Shown here: positions 41,076-50,307 of the stretch, piece by piece
Layout: every line of letters starts with the position of its first letter
Position numbering within the stretch: the stretch's first letter is position 1
Origin: Leptospirales bacterium
Lineage (GTDB): Bacteria > Spirochaetota > Leptospiria > Leptospirales > Leptonemataceae
Direction of reading: 5' to 3'
Length of the DNA: 60,280 nucleotides
Assembly: GCA_019694655.1 (NCBI GenBank)
Contig: JAIBBN010000016.1
Coordinates: 1-60,280 of the forward strand
The notes under the pieces: generated by a model
The model's input: only the letters and a program-made list of their open reading frames with translations
Databases searched by the model: none
Told to the model about the DNA's origin: nothing
Translations under genes and position numbers: made by a program

Positions 41076-41810
41076 ATGAATACTCCAGAAGACCCTGCCG
41101 TTCCCGGGCCCTCGCGCGCCGAGGCTCGCGCCGAAGAAACCGGCCTTGCCATTGGCGAGGCGGCCTTTGCCGTCCTCTGCCAGAAGGGCTACCACGGCGC
41201 CTCCATCCGCGACATCGCCAGGGCGGCGCGCGTGTCCGAAGCGCTGCTCTATCACTACTACCCCAACAAGGTTGAGCTGGTGACGGCAGCGTTGATTCAG
41301 AAAATACAGGAGATCAGTCCGCAGATTCTGTCGCCGCTGTCGATTGAGACCCCTCGCAGCGGCAAACTGGACGCCACGCTGCAGGTTTTCTTTGAGTCTC
41401 TGGCGCGCATCTTTGCCAGACCGGAAAGCGGCGAGATGTTTCGTGCGCTGCTGCTCAGCTCCTCGCAGCTGCCGCTGGAACAACAGCGCAGAGTCGTCGA
41501 GGCGCTGCACCGTAACGCCTGGAACCCCGCCGCACAGCGCTTGCATTCGCTGCTGCCCGCCGATCGCCGGCGCGAAATCGACGCTTACGCCCTGTTTCGC
41601 GTCATTCAGGGGGCTTTTATGGGCTACTTCATGTTCCAGGAGACCCTGGGCTGGAAGCAGTTTGTGGAACTCGACCCGCTGCTCTATCGAGAGACGATCG
41701 TTTCCATTCTCAGCGGCGGACTGGCCGCTATCCGACGACAGCCACGGCGCACAAACGCGAATCGCAAAGCCGCCGCTGGCGGCCGCAAACGAAAAAGGGC
41801 AAAGCCATGA
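41076..41810 (+). CDS. TetR-family repressor of the ABC efflux operon
   Basis: A 244-residue TetR/AcrR regulator. The DNA-binding domain holds GYHGASIRDIARAARVSEALLYHYYPNKVEL (helix-turn-helix with the usual LYHYY/F end; written here by its parts GASIRDIARAARVSE and ALLYHYYPNK). The ligand domain is helical and ends in a Lys/Arg-rich tail. It is first in an operon, and its stop overlaps the tolC-type start by 4 bp. The layout matches regulators of YbhGFSR-type exporters. A TTG at 41061 is a less likely start. Confidence 0.9.
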   Translation: MNTPEDPAVPGPSRAEARAEETGLAIGEAAFAVLCQKGYHGASIRDIARAARVSEALLYHYYPNKVELVTAALIQKIQEISPQILSPLSIETPRSGKLDATLQVFFESLARIFARPESGEMFRALLLSSSQLPLEQQRRVVEALHRNAWNPAAQRLHSLLPADRRREIDAYALFRVIQGAFMGYFMFQETLGWKQFVELDPLLYRETIVSILSGGLAAIRRQPRRTNANRKAAAGGRKRKRAKP

Positions 41811-43183
41811 TACGCCGTCATTCGTTCTATCTGCAACTGCCGATCGCGCTTTTTTGCGCCGGCGTCTCGCTGCTGGCGCAGGAACAAGGCGTTGCACTCA
41901 GTCTGGCCGAAGCCGAACGCTACGCGCTATCACGCAACACGGCGCTGCATATTCAGGAAAACCAGACGCGAATCGCCGAACTCAATCGCAGCATTGCCGA
42001 CGCCGCCGCCTGGCCAAAGCTTGGCGCCGTTCTACAATATTCCTGGATGCAACCGCCGCCTGGCGCAAAGCGCGAACTCCTGCCGGGCGTCGAACTCGAT
42101 CTGACCAGCGGCCATGAGGTCGCGTCCTACGGCGTCCAGTTGAGGCAAACGCTCTATGCCGGCGGCCGCATCGAGGCGGCGCAGGAAATTGCGCGTCTTG
42201 GCGAAGAACTCAGCCATCGCCTGCAGGCCGACGCCGCCGGGGCCACACGGCTGCAGGTTCGCACCCTGTTCCTCCAGACTTTGCTCCTTGAAGGCATTGA
42301 GTCGTTGGCCGAGCAGAATGCCGCGCGCGCCGAGCAGCGACGGTTGGATGCCGAGAAACGACTGGCCGCCGGCGTTATTCCGCGCCTGGAATTGCTGAGA
42401 CTCAGCGCCGAAGCGGCCGACGCCAGCGTGGCCCGCAATGAACGCAGTGATCGCACGCGCGCCGCGCGCGCCGCTCTGCGTCTGGCCCTTGATTGGCCCG
42501 AAGAGTCCGGTCCCGCGCTGAGCGGCGACCTTGTATCCTACGCCGATCGCCCCGCGGATCTGCAGTACTTGCGCGATCAATCGGGACATTCGGAACGCCT
42601 CCGCGCGGCGCAATTGCAAGTGCAGATGGCCGAAGCCAACGTCACAGCAACGCGCGGACAGATGCTGCCGACGATCAGCGCCGCAGCCGGCGCCGATCTG
42701 CATCGACCGCATCTGGGACAGAGTCGCTATGATACAGGCTACTCCGTCTCCATGCAGCTAACCATGCCGCTCTTTGAACACGGTCGCATTCAGAACGAAA
42801 TCTCGCGCGCCGAGGTTGAGGCCGAGAATGCCCGACTGCAGCTGCAAAATGCTGAACGGGAGCTGGACAATCTGCGGACGCGAACCGTTGACGCCATTGC
42901 CAGCCTGCAGGCTTCGCTGCCAGCGCGCCGCCAGAATGTAGAACGGGCTCAGGCCGTGCGCGATGCGACAGATGTAGCGCGCCGCAGCGGCGCTGCTTCG
43001 GAGCGCGATCTTTCCGATGCCGAACTGGCCCTGCTTGCAACGCGCACCGACCAGTTGCGCGCCATCAGCGAGTGGCTGATTGCCATGGCGCAATGGGAAC
43101 AGCTCACCGCTTTGCAATCGGGAATCTTTGAATCGAGCGCGCCGCCTTCGCCGGCGTCGGCGCAGGAGTCTTCACAACCATGA
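41807..43183 (+). CDS. TolC-family outer membrane efflux protein
   Basis: A 458-residue outer membrane factor. A signal peptide (LQLPIALFCAGVSLLAQ) precedes two TolC-type repeats of long coiled coils (for example LRQTLYAGGRIEAAQEIARL and LTMPLFEHGRIQNEISRAEV, each a strand-turn-helix block with the YAGG/EHGR turn). Trimers should form the outer membrane channel and periplasmic tunnel for the ABC exporter encoded downstream. It overlaps tetR and the hlyD-type gene by 4 bp each. Confidence 0.92.
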   Translation: MIRRHSFYLQLPIALFCAGVSLLAQEQGVALSLAEAERYALSRNTALHIQENQTRIAELNRSIADAAAWPKLGAVLQYSWMQPPPGAKRELLPGVELDLTSGHEVASYGVQLRQTLYAGGRIEAAQEIARLGEELSHRLQADAAGATRLQVRTLFLQTLLLEGIESLAEQNAARAEQRRLDAEKRLAAGVIPRLELLRLSAEAADASVARNERSDRTRAARAALRLALDWPEESGPALSGDLVSYADRPADLQYLRDQSGHSERLRAAQLQVQMAEANVTATRGQMLPTISAAAGADLHRPHLGQSRYDTGYSVSMQLTMPLFEHGRIQNEISRAEVEAENARLQLQNAERELDNLRTRTVDAIASLQASLPARRQNVERAQAVRDATDVARRSGAASERDLSDAELALLATRTDQLRAISEWLIAMAQWEQLTALQSGIFESSAPPSPASAQESSQP

Positions 43184-44067
43184 ATGGAAACTTTTGGAAA
43201 TATCAATCCATTGTAGTTACTCTATTATTCGTTCTTGCCTGCCAGGGCAGCAAAGAATCCATCGCCGGTTCCGGGGTCATTGAAATCGACGAATACCAGG
43301 TGGCCTCGCTGCTGGGGGCGCGCGTAGAAACCATTCACGTAGAAGAGGGACAACTGGTCCGTCGCGGTCAATTGATTGCAACGCTGGTTGCCGATGAGGC
43401 TTCCGCCGACGTAGGCGCCACGCGCGCCGCGCAGGCCGCCGCGCAACAAAATGTAGCCCAGGCCGAGGCCAACCTTGCCAATGCCAGCGAAGAATTGAGC
43501 CGCGCCCAGACGCTCTTCCAGAGCGGAGTGATTGCCCAGCAGGATCTGGATCGCGCGCGCTTGCGCCGCGATGTGGCGCGTACGCAGCGCGATGCCGCGG
43601 CGGCGCAAAGCAGGCAGAGCGGCGCCACGCGATCGCGCGCCGAGTCGCGACTGCGCGAAACGCATCTCTATGCGCCGGTCGACGGGCGCGTCTTGCGTCG
43701 CAACTTTCTGCCCGGCGAAGTGGTCCTGCCAGGAGCGGCGGTAGCCGTGGTTGGCGATCTGAAGTCGGCTCGACTGCGCATTTTTGTATCGGAGCGCGAT
43801 CTGGCGCGTATCAGGCCGCAGCAGCCAGCGCTGGTCGCCGTCGATGGCCTGTCCAAACCGCGCGCCGCACATGTTTCGATCATTGGCAATGAAGCCGAAT
43901 TCACGCCGCGCAACGTGCAGACCGCTGAGGCGCGGGCGCGACTGGTCTTTGCTGTCACCCTGGCCATCGAAAACAACGACGAGGCGCTGAAGCCAGGCAT
44001 GCCAGCCGATGGTCAGGTGCTTATCGCCGCAGCCGCGCCGGAGGCTGGAGATGACAGCGCTCATTGA
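43180..44067 (+). CDS. HlyD-family periplasmic adaptor, lipoprotein
   Basis: A 295-residue membrane fusion protein with a lipoprotein signal (VVTLLFVLAC). It has a complete adaptor layout: lipoyl half (ETIHVEEGQLVRRGQLIATL), a coiled-coil hairpin from about 65 to 155, the second lipoyl half (THLYAPVDGRVLRRNFLPGE), and a beta-barrel region. This resembles YbhG/EmrA-type adaptors. It should link the inner membrane ABC-2 transporter to the TolC protein. It overlaps its neighbours by 4 bp upstream and 17 bp downstream. Confidence 0.9.
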   Translation: MNGNFWKYQSIVVTLLFVLACQGSKESIAGSGVIEIDEYQVASLLGARVETIHVEEGQLVRRGQLIATLVADEASADVGATRAAQAAAQQNVAQAEANLANASEELSRAQTLFQSGVIAQQDLDRARLRRDVARTQRDAAAAQSRQSGATRSRAESRLRETHLYAPVDGRVLRRNFLPGEVVLPGAAVAVVGDLKSARLRIFVSERDLARIRPQQPALVAVDGLSKPRAAHVSIIGNEAEFTPRNVQTAEARARLVFAVTLAIENNDEALKPGMPADGQVLIAAAAPEAGDDSAH

Positions 44068-44974
44068 AGTTCAAAATGCCGTGCGCAGCTTTGGCGCACA
44101 GCGGGCAGTGGATGGCGTTTCCTTTACGGTGGCGCCTGGCGAAATCTACGGCCTGATAGGACCGGATGGCGCCGGCAAGACCACCATGCTGCGTCTGCTG
44201 GTGGGCGCGCTGGAAGCCGACCAGGGCGATGTGCGCGTCGGCGGCGAAGACCTTCGTCGCCATGCGGATCGCGCGCGGGCGCGGATTGGCTACATGCCGC
44301 AGGCCTTTGGACTTTACGGCGATTTGAGCGTTGCCGAAAATATTCGATTCCTCGGACAGTTGCAGGGCATCCCCCGCGCCCTGCGCGAAAAACGGGCCGC
44401 CGAGCTCTTGCAATTTGTTCGACTGGAAGAGTTCAGCAATCGCCCCGCCGCCGCTCTTTCTGGCGGCATGTACAAGAAACTGGCCATCGCCTGTGCGCTG
44501 ATCCACGAACCTTCCGTGTTGATCCTGGATGAGCCTACCAACGGCGTCGATCCGGTGTCGCGGCGCGAATTGTGGGCGCTGATTTTTGAACTCTCCACAC
44601 GCGGCGTGGCCACGCTGGTCAGCACGCCCTACATGGATGAGGCCGAGCGCTGTGATCGCACCGGACTGCTATGGAAAGGCCAGCTGCTGCGCGAGGGACG
44701 GCCCGCGGATTTGCTTGGAGAACTGGAAGGCCGCATCTTTCGCTGTCAGCCTGACGACAGGACAGGCCTCCCGGAACTGGTGCAGAAACTGCAAGCGCTG
44801 GGCCCGCCGGTCACGGCGGCCTACATTGCCGGGCAGAGCGCACACCTCATCATCGATCAGCGCCGACATTCTACAACCCTGCGCAGCGCGCTGCCGCGCG
44901 GCGTACGGCGCGATACAGTCGCGCCATCCTTCGAGGACCTCTTCATGCATCTGCAGTCCGGCGGCGCAACATGA
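44051..44974 (+). CDS. ABC transporter ATP-binding protein, first
   Basis: A 307-residue ABC-2 type ATPase. Walker A is GPDGAGKTT, the signature is ALSGGMYKKLAIACAL, and Walker B is VLILDEPTNGVDP, followed by the H-loop region. The signature motif SGG is kept but followed by MYKK rather than the more usual QKQR. The ATG at 44051 has GGAG upstream and overlaps the adaptor gene by 17 bp. With the next gene it forms an ATPase pair equivalent to the two halves of YbhF, which is a single protein in E. coli. Confidence 0.93.
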   Translation: MTALIEVQNAVRSFGAQRAVDGVSFTVAPGEIYGLIGPDGAGKTTMLRLLVGALEADQGDVRVGGEDLRRHADRARARIGYMPQAFGLYGDLSVAENIRFLGQLQGIPRALREKRAAELLQFVRLEEFSNRPAAALSGGMYKKLAIACALIHEPSVLILDEPTNGVDPVSRRELWALIFELSTRGVATLVSTPYMDEAERCDRTGLLWKGQLLREGRPADLLGELEGRIFRCQPDDRTGLPELVQKLQALGPPVTAAYIAGQSAHLIIDQRRHSTTLRSALPRGVRRDTVAPSFEDLFMHLQSGGAT

Positions 44975-45936
44975 GCGCGCTGGCAGTGAAGGCGCATCTG
45001 CTGCGCAAGACCTTTGGCGACTTTGTTGCTGTCGACTCGATCAGCTTTGAAGTGCAGCGCGGCGCCATTTTTGGATTTCTGGGGGCCAACGGCGCAGGCA
45101 AGTCCACCACCATTCGCATGCTTTGCGGCATATTGCCGCCGACCTCCGGCGAGGCCGAACTGGAGGGGCTGCGCGTAGGCCGCGACATGCACCAGATCAA
45201 GTCGATCATCGGCTACATGTCGCAGAAATTCTCCCTCTACAGCGACCTCTCAGTTGTTGAAAATATACGATTCTACGGCGGCGTCTACCGTTTGGGCGGC
45301 CGCGAACTGCGACGACGCGAAGAGCAGATTCTGGAAATGGCCGATTTACGCGAGCAATCGCGGCGGCCGGTGCGCGAACTATCCGGCGGCTGGAAGCAGC
45401 GACTGGCGCTGGGCTGCGCCATCCTGCATCGACCGCGGGCCATCTTTCTGGATGAGCCGACCGCCGGCGTCGATCCACAGGCGCGCCGCACCTTCTGGGA
45501 CATTATCTTCCGACTGCGCGACGAAGGCGCCACGGTATTTGTTACCAGCCACTACATGGACGAAGTCGAGCAGTGCGATCGCATCGCCCTCTTGCATCGC
45601 GGGCGCATAGCCGCGCTGGGCTCGCCCTCCGAGTTGAAGGACAACAGCATAATCGGCGCGACCCTTTCCATCCAGAGCCAGAACCCGCTGCGCGCCCGCC
45701 AGGCCTTGCAGGGCTTTCCCGAGCTCTTGCGCATCGATCCCTTTGGCCGCGATCTGCATGCCATTGCACGCACCCGACAGGCGGCGGAAACGGCGCGACT
45801 CTGTCGCCGCATTCAGGCCGCGGCAGAGGCAGCCGGCGCTGGCCGCACTGTGGCGCAGCCAATCCGCCCCAGTCTGGAAGATGTATTTGTTTATATTATT
45901 GGAGAGAACCAAACGATCGGAGAAGCCGCGTCTTGA
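44971..45936 (+). CDS. ABC transporter ATP-binding protein, second
   Basis: A 321-residue ABC-2 type ATPase with Walker A GANGAGKST, the signature ELSGGWKQRLALGCAI, Walker B AIFLDEPTAGVDP and H-loop TSHYMDE. A C-terminal extension of about 80 residues follows the nucleotide-binding domain, typical for ABC-2 exporters. It overlaps both neighbours by 4 bp, with the next start being a TTG. It should pair with the preceding ATPase as a heterodimer under the two permeases. Confidence 0.93.
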   Translation: MSALAVKAHLLRKTFGDFVAVDSISFEVQRGAIFGFLGANGAGKSTTIRMLCGILPPTSGEAELEGLRVGRDMHQIKSIIGYMSQKFSLYSDLSVVENIRFYGGVYRLGGRELRRREEQILEMADLREQSRRPVRELSGGWKQRLALGCAILHRPRAIFLDEPTAGVDPQARRTFWDIIFRLRDEGATVFVTSHYMDEVEQCDRIALLHRGRIAALGSPSELKDNSIIGATLSIQSQNPLRARQALQGFPELLRIDPFGRDLHAIARTRQAAETARLCRRIQAAAEAAGAGRTVAQPIRPSLEDVFVYIIGENQTIGEAAS

Positions 45937-47066
45937 AGGCCTCATTGTTGCGTCTGCTGGCCATGGCCTGGAAGGAGTGGCTGCATATCCGCCGCGATGC
46001 ACGCACGCTCTACATTGCGCTGATCATGCCGTCCGTGCTGGTGCTGCTGTTTGGCTATGCTGTCAATTTTGACGTAGACCGCATCGCCCTGGGCGTGCTG
46101 GACCTCGATGGCACGCAGGCCAGCCGTGCATTGACCATGCGATTGGGCGCCGGCGACTGGTTTTTGCCGCACAACTATTTGAGCCAGGCGGAACTCAGCG
46201 ATGCGATCGAACACGGACAGATCAAGATCGCCCTGCTGATACCGGCCGGCTTTGCTCGCCGTCTGGAACGAGGCGAGGATCAGGCCATCGGGGCCTTTGT
46301 CGACGGATCGGACAACAATGCCGCCGCCATCGGCGTCAACTATCTGCAGCTATTTGTGCTGGACTACTCGCGACGCGTCACGCTGCAGCGACTTGATCGC
46401 TTTGGCGTGCGCCTGCAGGGCGGCATCCAGCTGACGCCGCGCATCCTTTACAATCCGGACCTGCGCAGTCGACACTTCGCCCTGCCTGGACTGATTGTGA
46501 TTGCCCTCGCGGTCATTGCTGCGCTGCTTTCCTCGCTGACGATCGCTCGCGAATGGGAGCGCGGATCGATGGAGCAGTTGATTGCCACGCCGGTGCGACC
46601 GCATGAGATCGTACTGGGCAAGATCGTTCCCTACGCCGTCATCGCCGTCGTCCAGACGCTGGCCGCCACAGCTCTGGCAACCTGGCTTTTCGACGTTCCT
46701 TTTCGCGGCAGCCTGCTGAGTCTACTGGTAGCGGCGACGGCCTTTGCCATTGTCACGCTGGGTATTGGCGTGATGCTTTCAGCGGCGCTGCGCGCTCAGC
46801 TGCCAGCGATGCAGGCGGCGCTGATGTCGTCGCTATTGCCGGCGCTTTTTCTTTCTGGCTTTGTATTTCCCATTGAATCGATGCCGGCGCCGCCGCGCGC
46901 CCTCAGCTACATTGTCCCTGCCCGGCATTTGATCCTGGTGTTTCGAACCATTTTTCTGAAGGGCGAGGGTATTGACACGATCTGGGCGGAACTGCTGATG
47001 CTGGCGCTGCTGGCCTGCGCCGTGCTGTTGATGGCCTCGCGGCGTTTGAAGAAGAGGGTGGCCTGA
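45933..47066 (+). CDS. ABC-2 type permease, first
   Basis: A 377-residue ABC-2 membrane subunit. One N-terminal helix (YIALIMPSVLVLLFGYA) is followed by a large periplasmic domain and five C-terminal helices; the family motif appears as EWERGSMEQLIATPVRP. The long reading frame begins at 45573 inside the ATPase gene, but homology begins with LLRLLAMAWKEWLHIRRD. The best start is the TTG at 45933, which overlaps the ATPase stop (TTGA) and preserves translational coupling. YbhS/YbhR-like. Confidence 0.9.
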   Translation: MKASLLRLLAMAWKEWLHIRRDARTLYIALIMPSVLVLLFGYAVNFDVDRIALGVLDLDGTQASRALTMRLGAGDWFLPHNYLSQAELSDAIEHGQIKIALLIPAGFARRLERGEDQAIGAFVDGSDNNAAAIGVNYLQLFVLDYSRRVTLQRLDRFGVRLQGGIQLTPRILYNPDLRSRHFALPGLIVIALAVIAALLSSLTIAREWERGSMEQLIATPVRPHEIVLGKIVPYAVIAVVQTLAATALATWLFDVPFRGSLLSLLVAATAFAIVTLGIGVMLSAALRAQLPAMQAALMSSLLPALFLSGFVFPIESMPAPPRALSYIVPARHLILVFRTIFLKGEGIDTIWAELLMLALLACAVLLMASRRLKKRVA

Positions 47067-47070
47067 GCTT

Positions 47071-48198
47071 ATGTTTCGTCCGCTGCTGGCATTGATCCAA
47101 AAAGAATTCTTACAGACGCTGCGCGACCGACGCATGCTGGTAATCATTTTCCTGATACCGTTGATTCAGACGACGATCTTTGGCGTTGCAGTGTCCAATG
47201 AAGTGCGCAATGTGCCCATTGCCGTGATCGATTCCAGCCGCACGCTACAGAGCAGGGAATTGATCGATGCCTTGCGCGCCAACGATCACTTTCGATTCGT
47301 CTACCTGGGCCCTGATGTTTCGCGCGGCGAGGAGCTGCTGCGCAACAATGCGGCGCGCATTGCAGTCTATTTTCCGCCGGACTACGCGCGGCGTCTTGAT
47401 CGCGGCGAAGTTGCCACGGTGCAGGCCCTGGTGGACGGCAGCGATTCCAATTCTGCCGGCATCGCCCTGGGATACATGCAGCGCATTGTTGCTGTGCAGT
47501 CCGCTGCGACGCTTCGCCCGCGTTCGCTGTCGCCGATTGCCCTGAGTTCGCGCGGCGGCGTCGAACTGCGCGATCGACTCTGGTACAATCCCGGCGGCGA
47601 GTCGCGCTACTACCTGTTGCCCGGTATTGGCACAATGGTGCTGACCACTGTGATTATGCTGCTGACGGCAATGGGCATCACCCGCGAGCGCGAAACCGGC
47701 TCCTTTGATCAGCTGGTCGTCTCGCCCATTCGCCCCTGGCAATTGCTGCTGGGCAAGACCGCGCCCTTTGCCGTCATCGGTCTGCTTGAAGCCGCACTGG
47801 TAACAGCGGCCAGCGTCTTCCTGTTCGGTCAGCCCTTTGTTGGCTCGCTTGCCACGCTCAGCGCTCTGGATGCGCTCTACGTGGTAGTGATGCTTGGGCT
47901 GGGGCTCTTGATTTCCTCGGTCAGCGCTTCGCAACAGCAGGCCATGCTAACGGTATTCGCTTTTTTGCTGCCGGCAACGATTCTATCCGACTTCTTTTTT
48001 CCGCTGGCCAACATGCCGGAGCCCATTCGCTGGCTGACGATTGTCAATCCGATGCGTTATTGCATGGCCGCGCAACGCATGATCTTCCTGAAAGGCGCAG
48101 GTTTTGCCGAGATCAAATGGAATCTGGTCGCCCTTGCCGGACTTGCCTTTCTATTTTACGGTCTGGGCGCCTTGCGCTTCAAACGAATGTTGCGCTGA
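47071..48198 (+). CDS. ABC-2 type permease, second
   Basis: A 375-residue paralogue of the preceding permease with the same layout: first helix LVIIFLIPLIQTTIFGVA, a periplasmic domain, and five C-terminal helices with the motif TRERETGSFDQLVVSPIRP. The two permeases probably form a heterodimer that accepts substrates from the inner membrane or cytoplasm. It starts 4 bp after the first permease and ends the core exporter cluster. The substrate is unknown; related exporters move drugs, dyes or lipids. Confidence 0.92.
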   Translation: MFRPLLALIQKEFLQTLRDRRMLVIIFLIPLIQTTIFGVAVSNEVRNVPIAVIDSSRTLQSRELIDALRANDHFRFVYLGPDVSRGEELLRNNAARIAVYFPPDYARRLDRGEVATVQALVDGSDSNSAGIALGYMQRIVAVQSAATLRPRSLSPIALSSRGGVELRDRLWYNPGGESRYYLLPGIGTMVLTTVIMLLTAMGITRERETGSFDQLVVSPIRPWQLLLGKTAPFAVIGLLEAALVTAASVFLFGQPFVGSLATLSALDALYVVVMLGLGLLISSVSASQQQAMLTVFAFLLPATILSDFFFPLANMPEPIRWLTIVNPMRYCMAAQRMIFLKGAGFAEIKWNLVALAGLAFLFYGLGALRFKRMLR

Positions 48199-48223
48199 AT
48201 TGGCCGATCGACGGAGCAGAACT

Positions 48224-48667
48224 GTGAGCGATGAGCACTTTCGAAAATTGGAAAACATGATGCATTCGGCGCCGGTGATCAAGCTCACCGGGCTGCGCGC
48301 TTCAATCGCCAGCGGCGAATCCAGAATGACTCTTGCGGTGCGTGAAGAGCTATTCCACGCGGCGGGGGCCATGCATGGTTCGCTTTACTTTCTGGCTCTG
48401 GACAATGCCGCCTTTTTTGCGGTCAATTCTCTGGTGGAGGACGTCTTTGTTTTGACGGCGACCTTTGACGTGCGTATCATGAAGCCGGTTTCGTCCGGCG
48501 AAGTCGTCGCCCAGGGCAAGGTCGTATCGCAAGCGCGTTCCATCTTTACTGCCGAAGCGGTCCTCTACAACGCCGCTGGCGAAGCGATTGCGCAGGGCCA
48601 GGGAAAATTCATGAAAAGTAAGATGAAGCTCAGCCCGGAAATGGGCTATCGCATCCTGGAGCGCTGA
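48224..48667 (+). CDS. PaaI-type hotdog-fold thioesterase
   Basis: A 147-residue hotdog protein of the PaaI/YbgC-like thioesterase group. The core helix reads AGAMHGSLYFLALDNAAFFAV, with the HGG-like HGS turn and an acidic Asp that would serve catalysis; the following strands VFVLTATFDVRIMKPV fit the fold. The start is a GTG at 48224 with GGAG upstream. It lies 25 bp behind the permease gene and may be transcribed with the exporter, which could hint at an acyl-group substrate; that link is weak. Confidence 0.8.
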   Translation: MSDEHFRKLENMMHSAPVIKLTGLRASIASGESRMTLAVREELFHAAGAMHGSLYFLALDNAAFFAVNSLVEDVFVLTATFDVRIMKPVSSGEVVAQGKVVSQARSIFTAEAVLYNAAGEAIAQGQGKFMKSKMKLSPEMGYRILER

Positions 48668-48679
48668 CTTCGTTCCTGC

Positions 48680-49459
48680 TCACAAAAGACCGCTCACAAA
48701 GCGACAGATCGCTTCTTCTACGATCCTGCGTGCAGTCACATGCGGAAAATGCGCACAGTTGGGAAGCAGCAGCTGAGCCGGCGATTGCTGCACATTCCGG
48801 GCAATTGATTCGATCTGAGCCGCGCTCCCGTATTCGTCGGACTGACCTTGAATCAACAGCAACGCTTGCCGGATTCTCGACATCTCTGGCACGATATTCC
48901 AGGATGCAAATTCCGGCGAAAGCCAGGTATCGTGCCACGCATCAAACAGAGCGGCTGTTTTGGCGCCGTGAAAGCGCTGCAAGCCGGTTGCCAGGCCCTT
49001 TTCATCGTAGACGCGCTTGAAATTGCGAATTCCCTCGCGCGTCAATTCCTCGACCATTACGTGCGGCGCCATCGCGGCCACGGCGCAGACGTCGTCGAAC
49101 ATGGAAGCATATAACAGAGCAATGCTGGCGCCGTCGCTGTGGCCAATCAGAATCACCTTGTGTAGTTCCAGCTTCTGGATTAACTGGCGCAATACGACAC
49201 GCGCCTCAAGGTGCAGGTAATCGATGCCACGTTTTGCGGGCATGGCGTCCGACTTGCCGTGACCAAGTCGATCGTAAACCACCGCGCGCAGTCCAAGCGC
49301 CGTGGAAATCCGCTCCGGAAAGGCCTTCCACTGTTCGACGCTGCCCAGCGCATCATGGAGAAACAGCAACACGGGATCGTCGACCGGGGATTCCAGCGGA
49401 TGGAGCGTGACGCCGTGAATCGCGCCTCGAGGCAGCTGAACTTGAAAGGGCTCTTTCAA
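48680..49459 (-). CDS. Alpha/beta-hydrolase
   Basis: A 259-residue cytoplasmic hydrolase. It shows the oxyanion motif FLHDALGSVEQW (HD in place of the common HG), the nucleophile elbow IGHSDGASIAL (Ser), an acid in QGQSDEYGS and the His in NCAHFPH. GHSDG rather than GHSxG with a small residue is common in the 2-hydroxymuconate-hydrolase-like and haloperoxidase groups. The start is a TTG at 49459 and is uncertain. It converges with the thioesterase gene and is divergent from the second tetR gene. Confidence 0.83.
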   Translation of the reverse strand: MKEPFQVQLPRGAIHGVTLHPLESPVDDPVLLFLHDALGSVEQWKAFPERISTALGLRAVVYDRLGHGKSDAMPAKRGIDYLHLEARVVLRQLIQKLELHKVILIGHSDGASIALLYASMFDDVCAVAAMAPHVMVEELTREGIRNFKRVYDEKGLATGLQRFHGAKTAALFDAWHDTWLSPEFASWNIVPEMSRIRQALLLIQGQSDEYGSAAQIESIARNVQQSPAQLLLPNCAHFPHVTARRIVEEAICRFVSGLL

Positions 49460-49612
49460 GCTTTGCAGCTGGGGCCGGGCTGCAAGGGCGGCAAGAGGAA
49501 AAGCATCGGGGATGACTGAAGCGGGCGGCTCAACCCAGTACTACAAATGGCTGCTTCCCTGATCCCCGGGTGCGCCCAAAAGCAGCTTGACCCCTGCTCA
49601 GTGTTTAGCGTT

Positions 49613-49625
49613 TGAATTGCGTTCA
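49613..49625. promoter_or_regulatory. Candidate TetR operator upstream of tetR
   Basis: TGAATTGCGTTCA is an inverted repeat that matches the 13-bp element between this tetR gene and the efflux genes at 10 of 13 positions, including the whole TGAA and GTTCA arms. It ends 12 bp before the ATG at 49638, where it would block transcription of tetR itself. Confidence 0.5.
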
Positions 49626-49637
49626 GCACTGAAGGTC

Positions 49638-50291
49638 ATGGGCGTCCAGGAGCGAAAGGAGCGCGAGAAGGCGGAAATGCGCCAGAGCATTATCGCCGCG
49701 GCCACCAGGCTCTTTCTGGAAAAGGGCTACGAATCTGTTTCGATTCGCAACATCGCCGCCGCTATTGAGTACAGCCCCGGAACCATCTACTTATACTTCA
49801 AAGACAAGGACGACATTCTGTACGCCATTCAAGATCAGGGCTTTACCCTCTTCTTTGAAACTATGCAGCGAGTCGCAGGCGCCGAAAAAAACCCGCTCAA
49901 ACGACTGCGCAAGCTGGCGCACGCTTACTTTGAGTTTGCTCTCAAGCATCCTGAACACTATGATTTGATGTTTATCATTCGAGCTCCGATGCGCGCCGCT
50001 GAGAGTTGGATGCAGGGCGAGAACTCTTTTGAATTCCTGCGCGCCACGGTTCGCGAGTGTATCGACGCAGAGCTCTTGCCCTTTTCCGATGAAAACGTGG
50101 GGGCAATGTTTTTCTGGTCGCAAGTGCACGGAGCAGTGTCTCTGGCGCTGCGCGATCGGCTGGGAATGTTTCCGGAAAAGGAACGTCAGCGCGTGTTGCG
50201 TCGTAGCGTGGAGCTTACGCTGGACATGGCCGAAGCGCTGCTGCGCGCCCGCCAGCCGCAGCCGGCCCGCCGCGCCCGATCGAGGCGCTGA
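49638..50291 (+). CDS. TetR-family repressor of the RND efflux operon
   Basis: A 217-residue TetR/AcrR protein. The DNA-binding domain contains GYESVSIRNIAAAIEYSP and GTIYLYFKDKDDILYA, the standard helix-turn-helix followed by the LYFxxKD turn. The C-terminal ligand domain resembles TetR_C_33-like helical bundles (HPEHYDLMFIIR). The ATG at 49638 has GAAGG upstream; the frame is open from 49587. Two matching 13-bp palindromes, one on each side of the gene, suggest that it controls both itself and the following pump genes. Confidence 0.9.
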   Translation: MGVQERKEREKAEMRQSIIAAATRLFLEKGYESVSIRNIAAAIEYSPGTIYLYFKDKDDILYAIQDQGFTLFFETMQRVAGAEKNPLKRLRKLAHAYFEFALKHPEHYDLMFIIRAPMRAAESWMQGENSFEFLRATVRECIDAELLPFSDENVGAMFFWSQVHGAVSLALRDRLGMFPEKERQRVLRRSVELTLDMAEALLRARQPQPARRARSRR

Positions 50292-50307
50292 GTTTTTTGT
50301 TGCTGTC

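Noticed and set aside
45573-45932. N-terminal extension of the first ABC-2 permease
   Set aside because: It overlaps the second ATPase gene in another frame and is Arg/Pro-rich shadow sequence; the TTG at 45933 gives a normal permease N-terminus.
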